From the NCBI GenBank assembly GCA_047967505.1, contig CM106538.1: a DNA stretch of 64,000 nucleotides; one strand, written 5' to 3'. Origin of the DNA: Dipteris shenzhenensis (Eukaryota; Polypodiophyta; Polypodiopsida; Gleicheniales). Positions 20,897 through 32,437 of this stretch are shown one piece after another. The notes below the pieces were generated by a model. That model was not told the origin of the DNA. It saw only the letters and a list, made by a program, of their open reading frames with translations, and searched no databases. Position numbers and translations under genes: made by a program. How positions within the stretch are numbered: position 1 is the stretch's first letter; each line of letters opens with the position of its first letter.

Positions 20897-22975
20897 TGAT
20901 AAGAAAAAAAGAAAAAAAAAGACAACCAAGAATTATGTACTTCACCACGTCAGATAGGTGAGACTTCATAGGGTTCAACTGCAATGTGGGCTCGTAGATG
21001 ATGAGCTTATGAACCAGATTCCAGAGTATGTGTCTTTGTATTAGGCACCGAGAGAAACCCCCCACAAAAACTGACTGAACATGGATCACACAGACTCAAA
21101 GAGAGACAAAAAGACTACACAGCCCGAAACTGACCGAACTTCCCCCCAAAACTCAGAAAACAGTCAGTCTTAGTATACTATGAACCCACTAAGAAAAAAA
21201 AAAAAGACAACCAGGAATTATGTACTTCACCACGTCAGATAGGTGAGACTTCATAGGGATCAGCTGCAATGCGGGCTCGTAGATGATGAGCTTATGAACC
21301 AGATTCTAGAGTATGTGTCTTTGTATTAGGCACCGAGAGAACCCCCCCACAAAAACTGACTGAACATGGATCACACACACTCAAAGAGAGACAAAAGACT
21401 ACACAACCTGAAATAGACTGAACTTAGAACTGAACTTCCCCCCAAAACTCAAAAAATAGTCAGCCTCAGTATACTATGAACCCACAGTCCACATGAAGGC
21501 TATCTTTGTGACTCTTCAAGATATCAACCCATAAGCTAACCTTATCATATCTTTCCCAAGATCATCATCAAGCACTAGCAATGACATAGCCTGCCATCTC
21601 TGGAGATTCTATCAGTTGAGTTCTCTGCAGCAACACCCGACACCCGCCTGTGGCCAAAGACCTCACTATTTCCAGCTTTGAAGCAACTGAGTACTCACAC
21701 CACAACTAGCCAACCCGTGCGCACATTGCAGCAACTGCCCGCATAGTCATCCTCCTCAAATCTAGCAGCTCCCAATAAGAGCAATAGCCAGTGCTCTCCA
21801 CGTTAATCTGCTACAGCTCATCGCTCATCTCCACCTTCACGACTTCTCTCATGCTCATAGAGCTCATGGAGCTCACGTCTCTTCAAGGTCCTTTAGCCTA
21901 CGTAGTAGCGATGCCTTCCCCATGAAACCAAGAAGTGCATGGTGCATACTCTCTATCGCTCACAAGCCTTTTCATCGCTCTGAACCTCCAGCCAGCAGAA
22001 GCACCTCAAGCAACTACCATAGAGTTTGCTACAAGACTCCAGTCAGAGCCAATTGTGCCATAAAGTTCGTCAACATGAAACACTAGAGCCCATCTACTCC
22101 AAGCTCCTCCATTTGAAATCCCAGACCTGTCACACACACAGTCACCACCACAACTTCCCTAGCTCACAAAGCTCTCTTTGTCAAGACACACGATGTCTTC
22201 ATGCACAGGTTTCAGCTTCCTGCTCATGCACGACCTCCCATCAACAACTGCGAGCCTCTCCCACCTCTCTGATCGTTCCACCTTTATTTCTCAGAGCCCC
22301 TACCTATGTAGATTCTTCCAGCATAAAACCGAATGTGCTCCCAGCCGCCATCTCTACGTAGCTCTAGCTCACAGCCTAGAAGCTCCCCTTCATCCATCAC
22401 ATAGCCACCTTGCATGTGTAGGATGCCTTCCCAATCAGTCCAGCCACCTCAACCTAATTTGCCACCTCATCAGTGATATTTTACCACTCTCAAGACATTT
22501 CCCCCAAATCATATTAAATGCACATTTTGGACCTTTGGTCACACAATTCCCACACACATTAGCATGCACATTAAAGCTTGCATGCAACCCCATACACGCA
22601 CATGAAAAGCCCTTTGACATGGACACCATAACATATCAAATTCCTATAACATGCAAGTGCACATTGACTCAGGAAAATATAAAAAGCCCCTTCATGGCTT
22701 GACTTTACATGACCCCAAAAACATTTTGCTTGATTACACACTGGACACCCTTGCTCTGGAAGTCTGGTACAACCACATTGCATTTCATCATTTCCCATGA
22801 AGTCCTTGCAAAACATACTTTATTATTTGAAAAAACTGTACATCAGTCCATCATGCTTGTGAAAGAAAAATCCACAAATGCCAACAGCCCACACCTACCC
22901 TAGATGTGTACAGCTATGTGCCTACCCACAGCTATATACAGTGCTCAAAAACTTGATATAGATTTTATCCTATCA
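20897..22975 (-). repeat. TAT1 5' LTR (right), with internal 290-bp duplication
   Basis: Same ends as the left LTR. The first about 290 bp (20897-21188, to GTATACTATGAACCCAC) are repeated immediately (21189-21480), giving two copies of the LTR head. The left LTR has a single copy. The segment around 21730 is shorter than its partner by about 100 bp. Together these changes explain the 192-bp length difference. Confidence 0.9.
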
Positions 22976-23743
22976 ATGTACAGGGTTGGGGTTGGGGCCT
23001 GCACAATGGCCTGTGGATGCTAGAACAGCTGTAGCAAAGGGCAGCTTAGTAGTAGTCCAAAAGGGCCTGGCTAGGGCCCTTTTATAGGGATGGTTGGGCC
23101 AGCCAACCAAGTCGGCCATGGGGAGGAAGAGAACAGACCAGCAATCGGCCATTAAAGGTTGCTGGGTCAGTAGGTTTTCCCAGCCCTTGGGGGCCTATAA
23201 CAGGAGAGGCCTCAGGCCGTATCTCACATCACTTGGAGTAGCAATTCAGGGAGCAGAAGGAGAAGCAGATCAGCCATCTGTGGGTCTCTATCCAAAAGGA
23301 GACAAGTGGGCTATAGAGCTGCAGACCTAGCTCAGAGTGCTGCCCACCTAGGTTTGTGCAAAGACAGCAAGGTGGAAGGGATCTAAACGGAAAGTCTACT
23401 TACGCTCGAGGATGCTCAAGGTGGAGCATGCAGGCTCGAGTCTACAGATAGCCGGTAGATAGGAGAAGTACCTATTGGTAAGATCAGAGGACCACACCAT
23501 TGGTGGGACTTTGGATCTCTCTCTTTTACATTGTGTCCATAGCTTTTGGATAGAAATATATTATTTTGGTGTCTTCTATATCTGGTTTGTTCATATACTA
23601 TTGATGAGTTTGCACATCTATCTAATGCACATAAGTTTAAGAAATGTGTGATTCCACACTCCCACACACACACACTGTGCGAACTCTTAGGCTATTATAT
23701 CAGTCTTCCATTGTGCCTACCCTCTATTGGTCCATTTCCAACA
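22976..23743 (+). repeat. ELM-G 5' LTR, right part
   Basis: Continues the LTR interrupted at 13315. From GGTTGGGGCCTGCA to TCCATTTCCAACA it aligns with 44510-45246. It contains CCCTTTTATAGGG (about 23077) and CTATAACAGG, the counterpart of the cleaner CTATAAAAGG TATA box in the 3' LTR (44723). A 20-bp CACA run is at 23664-23680. Confidence 0.85.
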
Positions 23744-23756
23744 TGATATCAGAGCC
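23744..23756 (+). other. Primer-binding site of ELM-G
   Basis: TGATATCAGAGCC directly follows the LTR end CCAACA. It is one base off the initiator tRNA-Met site TGGTATCAGAGCC (G to A). It shows that ELM-G is oriented on the plus strand. Confidence 0.85.
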
Positions 23757-24039
23757 CAAGTAGGAGGCTCAAAGGTGTGGGAGCTTGTAGGCAGGGACCT
23801 TGTTGAAGCATGACCCTGATTCAGAAGCTTTTGGGAATGGACTTCCATGAGTGGAGGACAATGCCCTTGTGAGAAGGAGGGTGACTCTAGTGCAGTCAGG
23901 TGCATTTAGAGTTCTAGTCTACAGAAGGTTGAGTTTGTTCGACTTTGTTGTGTGGTTTAGCAGCAGATATGTCAATCTCTTCAGCCTCTTGAGCCCTTGC
24001 TCTCCCTTCCTCCTCCCCCAGATTTCTTTCTTTCACCAT

Positions 24040-24578
24040 CCCTAACTTTGGAGAGTCTGGAAAACTGGATGGCTCAAATTACCCGATTTGGAAGGTGAAG
24101 ATTCACGGAGTCATTTAGTGGCTTGAAAGCTGTGGACATTAACAACAGGAGTGCAGGCGAAGATGGAGGATATGGTGGACAAATAGGGGAAGATACTCAT
24201 AGATGGAGAGGGGCTTGAAGCTTGGGAAGATAGAGATGCTCATGCCCTGGCATTGATCATAGGGACTATGGCGAAGTCTATGCTTTCTCACATCCAAATG
24301 GCCGAGATGTCTGTAGAGGCATGGGTCATTCTGAAGGATCTGTACGAGATAGACAACATGTCCCTGATCTTGCTTCTTCAACATCAACTCTACAACCTAG
24401 ATATGGATAAAGGAGATTCGGTACATGACCACTTGACAAAGGTCAAGGTGGTGAGGGATCAATTGGCAGTAATTGGTTAGAAGGTGGACTCGTGCCATTT
24501 GGCCTTGATGGTACTGAGGAGGCTACCTCAGAGCTTTAAAAGCTTTGTTACGACTGTGACAGTAGGACAGAGGACCTA
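24040..24578 (+). pseudogene. gag: ELM-G gag, N-terminal part
   Basis: Reads FGESGKLDGSNYPIWKVK, the copia Gag start. Stops follow around 24117-24150. Then come SMLSHIQMAEMSVEAWVILK, HQLYNLDMDKGDSVHDHL and LRRLPQSFKSFVTTVTVG, the UBN2-type Gag core. It is cut at 24578 by ELM-H. The C-terminal half continues at 43019, after ELM-H, with PLTFEELGPLLL, which is the next block expected in a copia Gag. Confidence 0.8.
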
Positions 24579-24835
24579 TGTTACCTTGTGGCAACAAGGG
24601 CTAGAAGTACAATCTAGAACAACAACTATGAGAGCATTGTGTGTGTAGAGTAGCGGCAAAGTTCCGTGTAATATCTTGAGTCTGAAAGATGGTATGATAA
24701 ATCTTAAAGGATGAGGATAGCCAAAACTCTCTCTAGAAAAGATCCAATCATACTTGCAAAATCAAGATCTAGAGAGAGAAAGACTAAATTTAGAGAGAGA
24801 AAGACTAAAAGCCTACACTTTCGAAAAAGAACCCC
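24579..24835 (+). repeat. ELM-H left LTR, conserved head
   Basis: Matches 41870-42117 with roughly 20 differences, from GGCAACAAGGGC to AAAAGCCTACACTTT. It includes a doubled TAGAGAGAGAAAGACTAAA. Beyond 24835 the two LTR copies no longer align. Confidence 0.8.
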
Positions 24836-24959
24836 CTTCAAAAGACCATTCAAGATACATTCCTCAAGGCAATGGAGTGAAAAAATGCTTCCAAATGATG
24901 CAAAAGGATAATGTTGACTTACAAAATCACATTAATACACTAAACACTCAAAATTAACC

Positions 24960-26055
24960 CTTAATCCCCCACATCGTATAAAACAACACCAACCCCCCTC
25001 ACTTCTTTCCCCACACTTTTGCTAGCCACTTCCTTCTCCAAATTCTGTTAAGCCTCCATATTTTTCGTCTATCTCTATTTTCCGTCCTCCAACTTCTGTC
25101 CACCCTGCCCACCACCACCACTACCACTTTTTTCGTCAACCCCTCCCTCCACCACCACTTTTTTTGTCACCCCCTCTTCCATCTCCACCTCCCATCATCT
25201 TCCTCCCCACCACCTCCAATTTTTCTATTGATCCCCCATCTCCCCCACTGAAGGTAACCATCCTTTTTCCCCCCACCATCTCTCTACCTCTCTCTACATC
25301 CCATCTCCCCTTTTCCACCTCCACCTCCACCTCCCATCTCCTCCACCCCCCATCTCCTCCATCCCCCCATCCCCATCACCCTCCACTCCACCATCTCTCT
25401 ACCTCTCTCTACCTCCCATCTCCATCAACCTCCACTTCACCATCTCTCTATCTCTCTCTACCCGCCATCTCCTCCATCCCCCATCTCCATCAACCTTCAC
25501 TCCACCATCTCTCTATCCCCCCTCTCCTTCACCCCCCATCTCCATCAACCTTCACTCTACCATCTCTCTATCTCTCTCTACCCTCCATCTCCTCCACCCC
25601 CCATCTTAATCAACCTCCACTTTACTGTCTCTCTACCTCTCTCTAGACCCCACCTCCCCTTTTCTCCCTCCATCTCCACAACCACCCCCCTTTTTCCCTT
25701 TCCCCCCTCCACCCCCCCATCTCCTCCACCACCCCCCATCTCCATCAAGCTCCACTCCACCATCTCTCCACCACCCCCCATCTCCATCAAGCTCCCCTTT
25801 TTCTCCTCCCCCATGCTCCAATCTCCCTTCCCTCCCCTTCCCTCCCCCTCCCTCCCCCCCCTCCCCCTCTACCCCCTCTTCCCTCCCCTTTCCTCCTCTC
25901 CCCCCCCCCCCCCCCCCCCCCCGTTTCCTCCCATTCCACCCCCTCTTCCCCCCCCTTTTTTTCCTCCTCCCCCCCTCCCCTCCCGCTCTTTCCCCCCCCA
26001 CCCCCTTTTTCCTCCTCCCCCCCCCCCCCCCAATCCCCAACCCTCCCTCTCTCCC
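24960..26055 (+). repeat. 1.1-kb polypyrimidine tract
   Basis: The plus strand is almost pure C and T (CTCCACC, CTCTCTAC and CCCATCTCC words), with an uninterrupted C run of over 20 bases near 25900-25922 and further C runs near 26020. The minus strand is correspondingly G-rich. Short frames on both strands here are compositional. The corresponding part of the right LTR has a much shorter CTC-rich stretch (42460-42650), so this may be an expanded LTR tract. Confidence 0.85.
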
Positions 26056-27243
26056 TAACTATAAGGCCTTAAGTCCTTGGGCCTAGGCTGCCCCATGGGC
26101 AGCTAGCTCGCTAGCCAAGCGTGGCATCCGAAGAGAGGTGGCACTTGCGCACCACGTGGCAACAGCATCCGCCCGTCGCCCGACCACTAGGCCTTAAGGC
26201 CTCCACCACCTTATTGCCCCTTCTAGCCGTGGGCCTCCTGGCCCCCTCTTGCATTTTTGAAAACCCCCCCCCCCACCCACCCCACCCTTAGCCGCCACCC
26301 ACCGTGCCCCCCCTCCCTCTCATTTTTTTTTGAATTATTTATATTAAAAAAACCCTAACCCTAACCATAGACTAACCTAGGTTAGGTTAAATAGAATCTA
26401 CTTAGGTTAGGAAACCTCGATTTAGTTAGTTAGGTCCTAGTTAGGTTAGACTAACTGTACTCTAGTTAGTGGCCTAACTACAACTAGTTAGGATAGTTAC
26501 TGTAACTACACAGTTAGCCTAACTAGCAATTAGCCTAACTTCCCGAGTTAAATTAGTCCATCCTAGTTAGAGTTTAGGATCATTCACACCATACTTAAGG
26601 CCAAGGAACCCTCCCACAAAAAAGGACCATTTTTACCCCTACTTTAACCCCTCGTAACTCATCCGTTTGGGACCCGAATTGGACCTAGATTGAACCATAA
26701 ATTCACACACAGAACCAATGAGGTACGAGAACTTTTCCCAGCCAATGCCACACCATTTAGGCATCCATAACACATGTCAAATTGCACCCCCATGTGGGTC
26801 CCTTTTTTGCACTATTTTGCTAATAAGATTCCATCGTGACCTCCAATTGACAAACTGTCTGACCAGCACATTTCCGTACACACATGGGACAATCCTAGGC
26901 ACATTTTAAACACGATGGTCCCTACTATACTCATGCACCTCTAACACCCCTAACATTTTCTACTCCTTTGGGAGCCCGTATCTTGGCTGTTTGAAGACCA
27001 AATCGCACCTAGTCTGACGCCAAGATCCACTCACACAATGCCCAATCTCAAATGATAATTTTCAAGTCTTTTTACCATTGTTTTCATTCTCGGTAGTCAC
27101 TGTTACGTAGGCAGTGATTTTGACTCGTCGATTGCATATTTTTTGCCATTATTAGGCTACGAAGATCGAAATCAATTGCAAATTTCAAAGTCAAAGGCAC
27201 TCACTTAAAGGATACACTTAAGCATTGTGTTTGCACCTCATAT
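26056..27243. other. Non-coding stretch with TTAGG-rich segment
   Basis: GC-rich palindromic words (AAGGCCTT, GCTAGC) at 26060-26230 are followed by CCCTAACCCTAACC at 26352 and a segment to 26580 dense in TTAGG/CCTAA. The 26590-27240 part reads like leader sequence. No gene is recognised. Confidence 0.5.
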
Positions 27244-27395
27244 CTAGATGAAGACTAGCACCTGCATACTTTTGCGAGCTTCTTTGGCCCTCGACGCTCT
27301 CCAAGAATTCAACCTCTCACCATTGACAAGCAGCATGGAGGACCTAATAGTTGAAGAAGGAATAGGTAACGATAATCTGCATCTTGTAGACCCCC

Positions 27396-28073
27396 TTGGA
27401 GAACAACGCAACTGCAACCAGAACAACAATGGTAGATGACACTTTGTTAAATTGGAAATGCCAAAGTTTAATGGACGAGGGAATCCCGCCAGGTTCCTTC
27501 AACTCTTCGGTGCAACATGTTGTGCGGGAGGCGATCAGTCAAATGAAACCAAAGCCACCTGGCTCCCAATGGCCCTAATGGATAAGGCTTCGGAATGGTA
27601 TCTCGACCTTCTCATAGAGGAAAGAGCAACATGGGAACTGCTATTTGAGCAGTTCAGAAGAAGATTTCAAATAGAAAGATTGCAAGATGATCTTGCATTA
27701 CAACTAGGCAATATAGATATGCACAAGAAAAAATTAATAGCAAAGTGTCATCCCCATCCGGATGACAAATACCTCATAGCATGGTTCATCTCTAGCCTAA
27801 AAAAAATCGATTCACAAGGACATGAAAAAAGTCAGCAGCTATGCACATTTCAATGATGCTCATGAAGCTGCAATTAACATTAAGGATGGCTTGATCGATT
27901 TTGACAGCGACAGTGATGGCTATAAATCAAGTCAATGTGACAAGAAATCTTCGAAGAAGGGAAGCTCTTCCAACAATGATCGCACCACCGAGGACAAAGT
28001 GGAAGCACCACCGAGGACAGAGTGGAAGCCATGGATGCTCAAGAGCAAGAGATACTCCACTCCATGTGCTTAA
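27396..28073 (+). pseudogene. gag: ELM-H gag (Ty3/gypsy type capsid)
   Basis: Begins MENNATATRTTMVDD and shifts frame near 27450 into KFNGRGNPARFLQLFGA. It carries the capsid signature DKASEWYLDLLIEERATWE and LLFEQFRRRFQIERLQDD, typical of retrotransposon Gag. The tail (27822-28073) is acidic then lysine- and serine-rich (KKSSKKGSSSNNDRTTED). No zinc knuckle is visible. The downstream part, from 27944, is repeated at 29131. Confidence 0.75.
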
Positions 28074-28603
28074 TGATAAATTTCCAACAATTCAATCCTC
28101 TAAAGCGCGCATACACCTCCACATTGAGTAAATATAAAGACAAGTGCATGGAGTGGCAAAATCAAAAGGTAATAATTTCCAAGTTGGAAATTCAACTACT
28201 AAGTCAAGCTAGTGATGATGCGGAGGGGTCAGCATAGGATCTTTTGCTACAAGGCATCACTACATTATACCAAGATCTTGTTACAGTCCTCCAGCAAAGA
28301 GGATCACCTTGAAGGAAGAATATGCATACTTTGGAAACACTTGCAAATCAAAATGTTACATGCAATATTTGGTCTTGATTGGACTAGACCAGTAAGAACA
28401 AAGACTCTACGAGATCTATGCCAGCATATGGATGAAGACGAGAAGAATGTCTTCTGTCTCTCAGTGCATGCAAATCTCATACGATTAAAGGCTGATGCAA
28501 TACTACTATATTAATGCTTGATGGGAAGCACCCCTCTTCGAGTAGTAGCCAGACTCCTACCCTTACTACAACATTTACCAGCAACCTCCATGGGATATAA
28601 CCC
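27944..28603 (+). repeat. ELM-H internal repeat, copy A
   Basis: Runs from AAATCTTCGAAGAAGGGAAG to GGGATATAACCC. In one frame it encodes EWQNQKVIISKLEIQLLSQA, a possible coiled coil, followed by LLLQGITTLYQ. Stops interrupt it. Copy C (29131-29809) is nearly the same with an 18-19 bp addition near 29270; copy B (28604-28816) is partial. Confidence 0.85.
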
Positions 28604-28816
28604 AAGTTGGAAATTCAACTACTAAGTCAAGCCGATGATGATGCGGAAGGGTCAACACAAGATCTTTTGCTACAAGGCATCACTACATTATACCAAGAGC
28701 TTGTTACAGTCCTCCAGCAAAGAGGATCAACTTGAAGGAAGAATATGCATACTTTGGAAACACTTGCAAATCAAAATGTTACATGCAATATTTGGTCTTG
28801 ATTGGACCAGACCAGT
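28604..28816 (+). repeat. ELM-H internal repeat, partial copy B
   Basis: Equivalent to 28181-28396 of copy A (AAGTTGGAAATTC to GACCAGTAAG). It joins copy A directly at ATAACCC and ends exactly at the captured copia RT fragment. Confidence 0.85.
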
Positions 28817-29096
28817 AAGTGAAAGCCAATAGTGACAAGATACTGTCCTATCTTGTCAGACCATGCTCTAGGTGCTTGTTTCAAGCCATACAAGGCTTTC
28901 TTCAACCTGCAAACAAACTCAGGATGAACAACATGAACATAACCTGGTGGCTGCTCCATAAAGACCTCTTCTTGCAAATCACCATGCAAGAAGGCATTCT
29001 TTACATCCATCTGATGTAAAGACCATCCCTTTGATGCAGCCATAGCAATGACTGCTCTTATGGTTGCCATCCTTGCAACCGGACTGAATGTTTCAG
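28817..29096 (-). pseudogene. Captured copia RT fragment without LTRs
   Basis: A 280-bp segment coding on the minus strand for FSPVARMATIRAVIAMAAS, WSLHQMDVKNAFLHGDLQ and [20 protein letters not shown], an RT fingers/palm piece. It differs from 31942-32218 of COP-B at only about 7 positions by eye (about 97%). It starts and ends abruptly inside the ELM-H repeat, with about 34 bp of filler on its right (29097-29130) and no LTR or poly-A. It is therefore a patch of COP-B-family sequence, not an insertion by transposition. Confidence 0.85.
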
Positions 29097-29130
29097 AAAA
29101 GATCATAACATACTAAGGAAGAATGACTAG

Positions 29131-29809
29131 AAATCTTTGAAGAAGGGAAGCTCTTCCAACAATGATCGCACCACCGAGGACAGAGTGGAAGCACCACCGA
29201 GGACAGAGTGGAAGCCATGGATGCTCAAGAGCAAGAGATACTCCACTCCGTGTGCTTAATGATAAATTTCTAGGGCATCCAAAAGTAGCTCAACAATTCA
29301 ATACTCTAAAGCTCGCATACACCTCCACATTGAGTAAATATAAATACAAGTGCATGGAGTGGCAAAATCAAAAGGCAATAATTTCCAAGTTGGAAATTCA
29401 ACTACTAAGTCAAGCCGATGACGATGCGGAGGGGTCAGCACATGATCTTTTGCTACAAGGCATCACTACATTATACCAAGAGCTTGTTACAGTCCTCCAG
29501 CAAAGAGGATCACCTTGAAGGAAGAATATGCATACTTTGGAAACACTTACAAATCAAAATGTTACATGCAATATTTGGTCTTGATTGGACCAGACTAGTA
29601 AGAACAAAGACTCTACGAGATCTATGCCAGCATATGGATGAAGACGAGAAGAATATCTTCTCTCTCTAAGTGCATGCAAATCTCATACGATTAAAGGCTG
29701 ATGCAATACTACTATATTAATGCTTGATGGGAAGCACCTTTCTTCGAGTAGTAGCCAGACTCCTACCCTTACTACAAAAATTACTAGCAACATCCATGGG
29801 ATATAACCC
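29131..29809 (+). repeat. ELM-H internal repeat, copy C
   Basis: Full-length counterpart of copy A, ending GGGATATAACCC, after which unique ELM-H sequence (CAGAAAAATCC) continues. Confidence 0.85.
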
Positions 29810-30508
29810 CCAGAAAAATCCAACATTTAAGCTATCGATGCCTACAAGAAGCGACAAGGAGCTGCCAGACGAATATGTGGTCTACCTTCAATCTAATCTC
29901 CCCTATCTTGCCACACTCTATTTTGATCTACTCACATCCCTCCCTAACTCCAATACTATCCTCCATACCTTTCCAAAAATCCACCCTAACCCGTATTCCT
30001 TGACATGCCTCTTTGCCCATGCCTCTCAACACTATCGCCTAATCCAAGAATCTAACTCCTATCGTCCAGTTACACCTAACTTTTTTACAACACTTGACAA
30101 TCCATCCCTTGAGGATTATAATCAATTTTCCTTGCTCTCCCTCCACTTTCCACCAACATCCCTACTTCTACCTTCTCAAATTCACTACTTGCTTCGACCT
30201 CAAGCTTTTTCCCTATAACCTCTTCCTCTCCCCCAAGACTGGATATTCCTCCAATCTCCCTTGAGTTTTCAATGGAAGACACCATTAATGATTCCATAAA
30301 TGAGCTTCAAGAATTGGATAATCCAATTCCCACATGCACACGGGAGTTACAACAAGATACACATGATAATCCCATTGGTGATTTTTGGAGGCAATACCCA
30401 AACATGCAGACAAGAGGAGGATGGGAACTCTCCAGAATTTCAATGAGTATGCACCAAGCACAAATCACTCCAGAAATCAGCATGAAATTAGAGCCACAGC
30501 CTGCTTGA
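29724..30508 (+). CDS. Unrecognised ORFs in ELM-H downstream of gag
   Basis: The frame 29724-30218 (164 codons) reads KNPTFKLSMPTRSDKELPD, then a leucine- and proline-rich stretch. A second frame (30272-30508, 78 codons) begins MEDTINDSINELQELDN and is acidic then methionine/serine-rich. They sit in tandem in the place where pol would be, but show no protease, RT, RNase H or integrase motif. They could be remnants of an element-specific protein. Function unknown; the coding status itself is uncertain. Confidence 0.3.
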
Positions 30509-30557
30509 AGTAGACCAAAGCTGCTTAATGAAAAGTACCTCCTTGAAAACATATAGG

Positions 30558-30909
30558 TGTGAAGATAGTGGGAGAGAAGGAAGGAGTCTCACTTGCGGCT
30601 TTCTCACATACACAATGGGGGAATACACACAAAGGTGGAGGCTGAAAACAGTTTTCCTCTTCTTAGTTGTGAAAGCCAAAAGAACTCTAGTACAAAGAAA
30701 TAGAAGAACCCTATATGTGGGTCTCAAACCAAACTCAGCTAGCTAAGGTGGCATACTAACTGAGCCATGAACTAGAGTAGATAAGGATAGCTGTCATCCA
30801 GCTATTATTCATGGGCAGTGTACCAACCGCATCTGCAGCTAACAAGTCGGTGACATAAATGCACAACGGTCACCGTGGCATATCACGAGTGGAGCTCGAT
30901 ATCTCAACA
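30558..30909 (-). repeat. COP-B 3' LTR (left)
   Basis: 352 bp, TG...CA ends. It differs from the right LTR at about eight sites, mostly transitions. Confidence 0.95.
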
Positions 30910-30949
30910 CTCCCCCTCAAGCTCAATCCCGATTCCTGCACACCAAGCA

Positions 30950-32429
30950 GGTCTCTAAACTTGTGTAGCTTCTCTGCACCCAATGCCTTCGTGAATATGT
31001 CAGCTACCTAATCCTTTGTGCTGACATAAACTAGATCAATAAGACCTAGTAAAACCTTCTTCTACACATAGTGATAATGCACCTTAATGTGCGTTGTTCT
31101 AGCATGATAGACTGGGTTATTTGCCAAGTGTATACTGCTCATGTTGTCACAAAAAATGACAACTGGCCCATCTGTAGACTGATGCATATCATAAAGTAGC
31201 TTATGCAACCAAGCTACCTCACATGCAACCATTGCTGCACCCCTGTACTCAGGCTCTGTGCTCGTCGACAAGGCAACTGTAGGCTGTTTCTTGCTACTCC
31301 AAGTGACTGCAGCACTCCCAAATGAGAACACATATCCACTGGTAGATTGTCTATTAGAAATACTACCAGCCCAATCAGCATGAGTGTATCCATGCAACTG
31401 TATCTGAACCCCAGTTTCATAAAATAGTCCATACTGCAATGTGGACTTCACATACCTAAGTATGCGTCTAGCCGCATCCAAATGTGGTTTCCTTGGAGCC
31501 TGCATAAACTGACTTACCAATCCAATAGCATAGCTCAAATTTGGCCTAGTAATAGTCATATAAATCATACTTCCTACTATGTGTCTGTACATAGTAGGGT
31601 CTTCCAGAAGCTCACCTGCGTCTGCACTCAGCTTCACATTCTGCTCCAAAGGAACTGAAATAGGCTTACAACCTGTCATCCCATATTTGGACAGCATGTC
31701 CAATCCATACTCCCTCTGCAAGAGCCATATCCCACTTGGTGATCTAATCACCTCAATGCCCAAGAAATAACGTAGCTCTCCCAAATCCTTCATCTCAAAC
31801 TTCTGCTTCAATAGCATTTTCACATGGAGGATATCTTCATCATTATCACTTGTGATGATCAGATCATCAACATAAATGACAAGCATCATAATACCTTTCT
31901 CTGTTTTTCTCACATAAAGTGAGAAATCTGCCTTGGAAATCTGAAAGCCAATAGTGACAAGATATTGTCCTATCTTGTCAGACCATGCTCTAGGTGCTTG
32001 CTTCAAGCCATACAAGGCTTTCTTCAACCTGCAAACAAACTCAGGATGAACAGCATGAACATAACCTGGTGGCTGCTCGATAAAGACCTCTTCTTGCAAA
32101 TCACCATGCAAGAAGGCATTCTTTACATCCATCTGATGTAAAGACCATCCCTTTGATGCAGCCATAGCAATGACTGCTCTTACGGTTGCCATCCTTGCAA
32201 CTGAACTGAATGTTTCTTCATATGCTATAAATCCATCATATTTCAACCTATCCACAAGATACCTAGCTCTGGTAGACCTGCGCAAAATAGGCTCACTTCT
32301 AGCTGCTCTCAAAACATCCCTAGTCTTCATTACTCCAGGTGTAACAACAGAGGGAATACCCAACTCATCATCAATGCTCTGTTCTGAGCCACTGGATTCA
32401 CCATCCACATAAGAGTGACCTACATTCAC
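30950..32429 (-). pseudogene. COP-B reverse transcriptase and RNase H
   Basis: The 455-codon frame 32429-31062 is the best-preserved coding stretch in the window. It shows ETFSSVARMATVRAVIAMAA, MDVKNAFLHGDLQEEVF, LYGLKQAPRAWSDKIG, the intact catalytic block LVIYVDDLIITSD, LGELRYFLGIEV, the RNase H blocks HADWAGSISNRQSTSG and STEPEYRG, and FCDNMSSIHLANNPVYHART. It stops at 31062 (HYHYV*), and two stops lie in the last about 50 residues, which still read ADIFTKALGAEKLHKF. The N-terminal RT region before YEETFS is missing: a tail of the integrase linker (RYLVDRLKYDGFIA) is fused directly, so roughly 60-80 residues were lost in frame. Confidence 0.9.
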
Positions 32430-32437
32430 TGATCTAC

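Larger units (their letters stand above)
13316..22975 (-). mobile_element. TAT1: Ty3/gypsy element of the Tat lineage (dual RNase H)
   Basis: Terminal repeats at 13316-15202 (3' LTR) and 20897-22975 (5' LTR) share TGATAAG...CTATCA ends. Between them the minus strand reads gag, protease, RT, RNase H, a second archaeal-type RNase H and integrase, the order diagnostic for Tat elements. The target was the ELM-G LTR: bases before and after (ACGT 13312-13315, ATGT 22976-22979) look like a decayed short duplication with a CpG-to-TpG change. The LTRs differ in length (1887 and 2079 bp) and in many bases, so the insertion is not recent. Every coding domain has stops or frameshifts. Confidence 0.9.

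Noticed and set aside
25133-26058. Long proline/serine-rich plus-strand and glycine-rich minus-strand frames
   Set aside because: They follow directly from the polypyrimidine composition and contain no domain.
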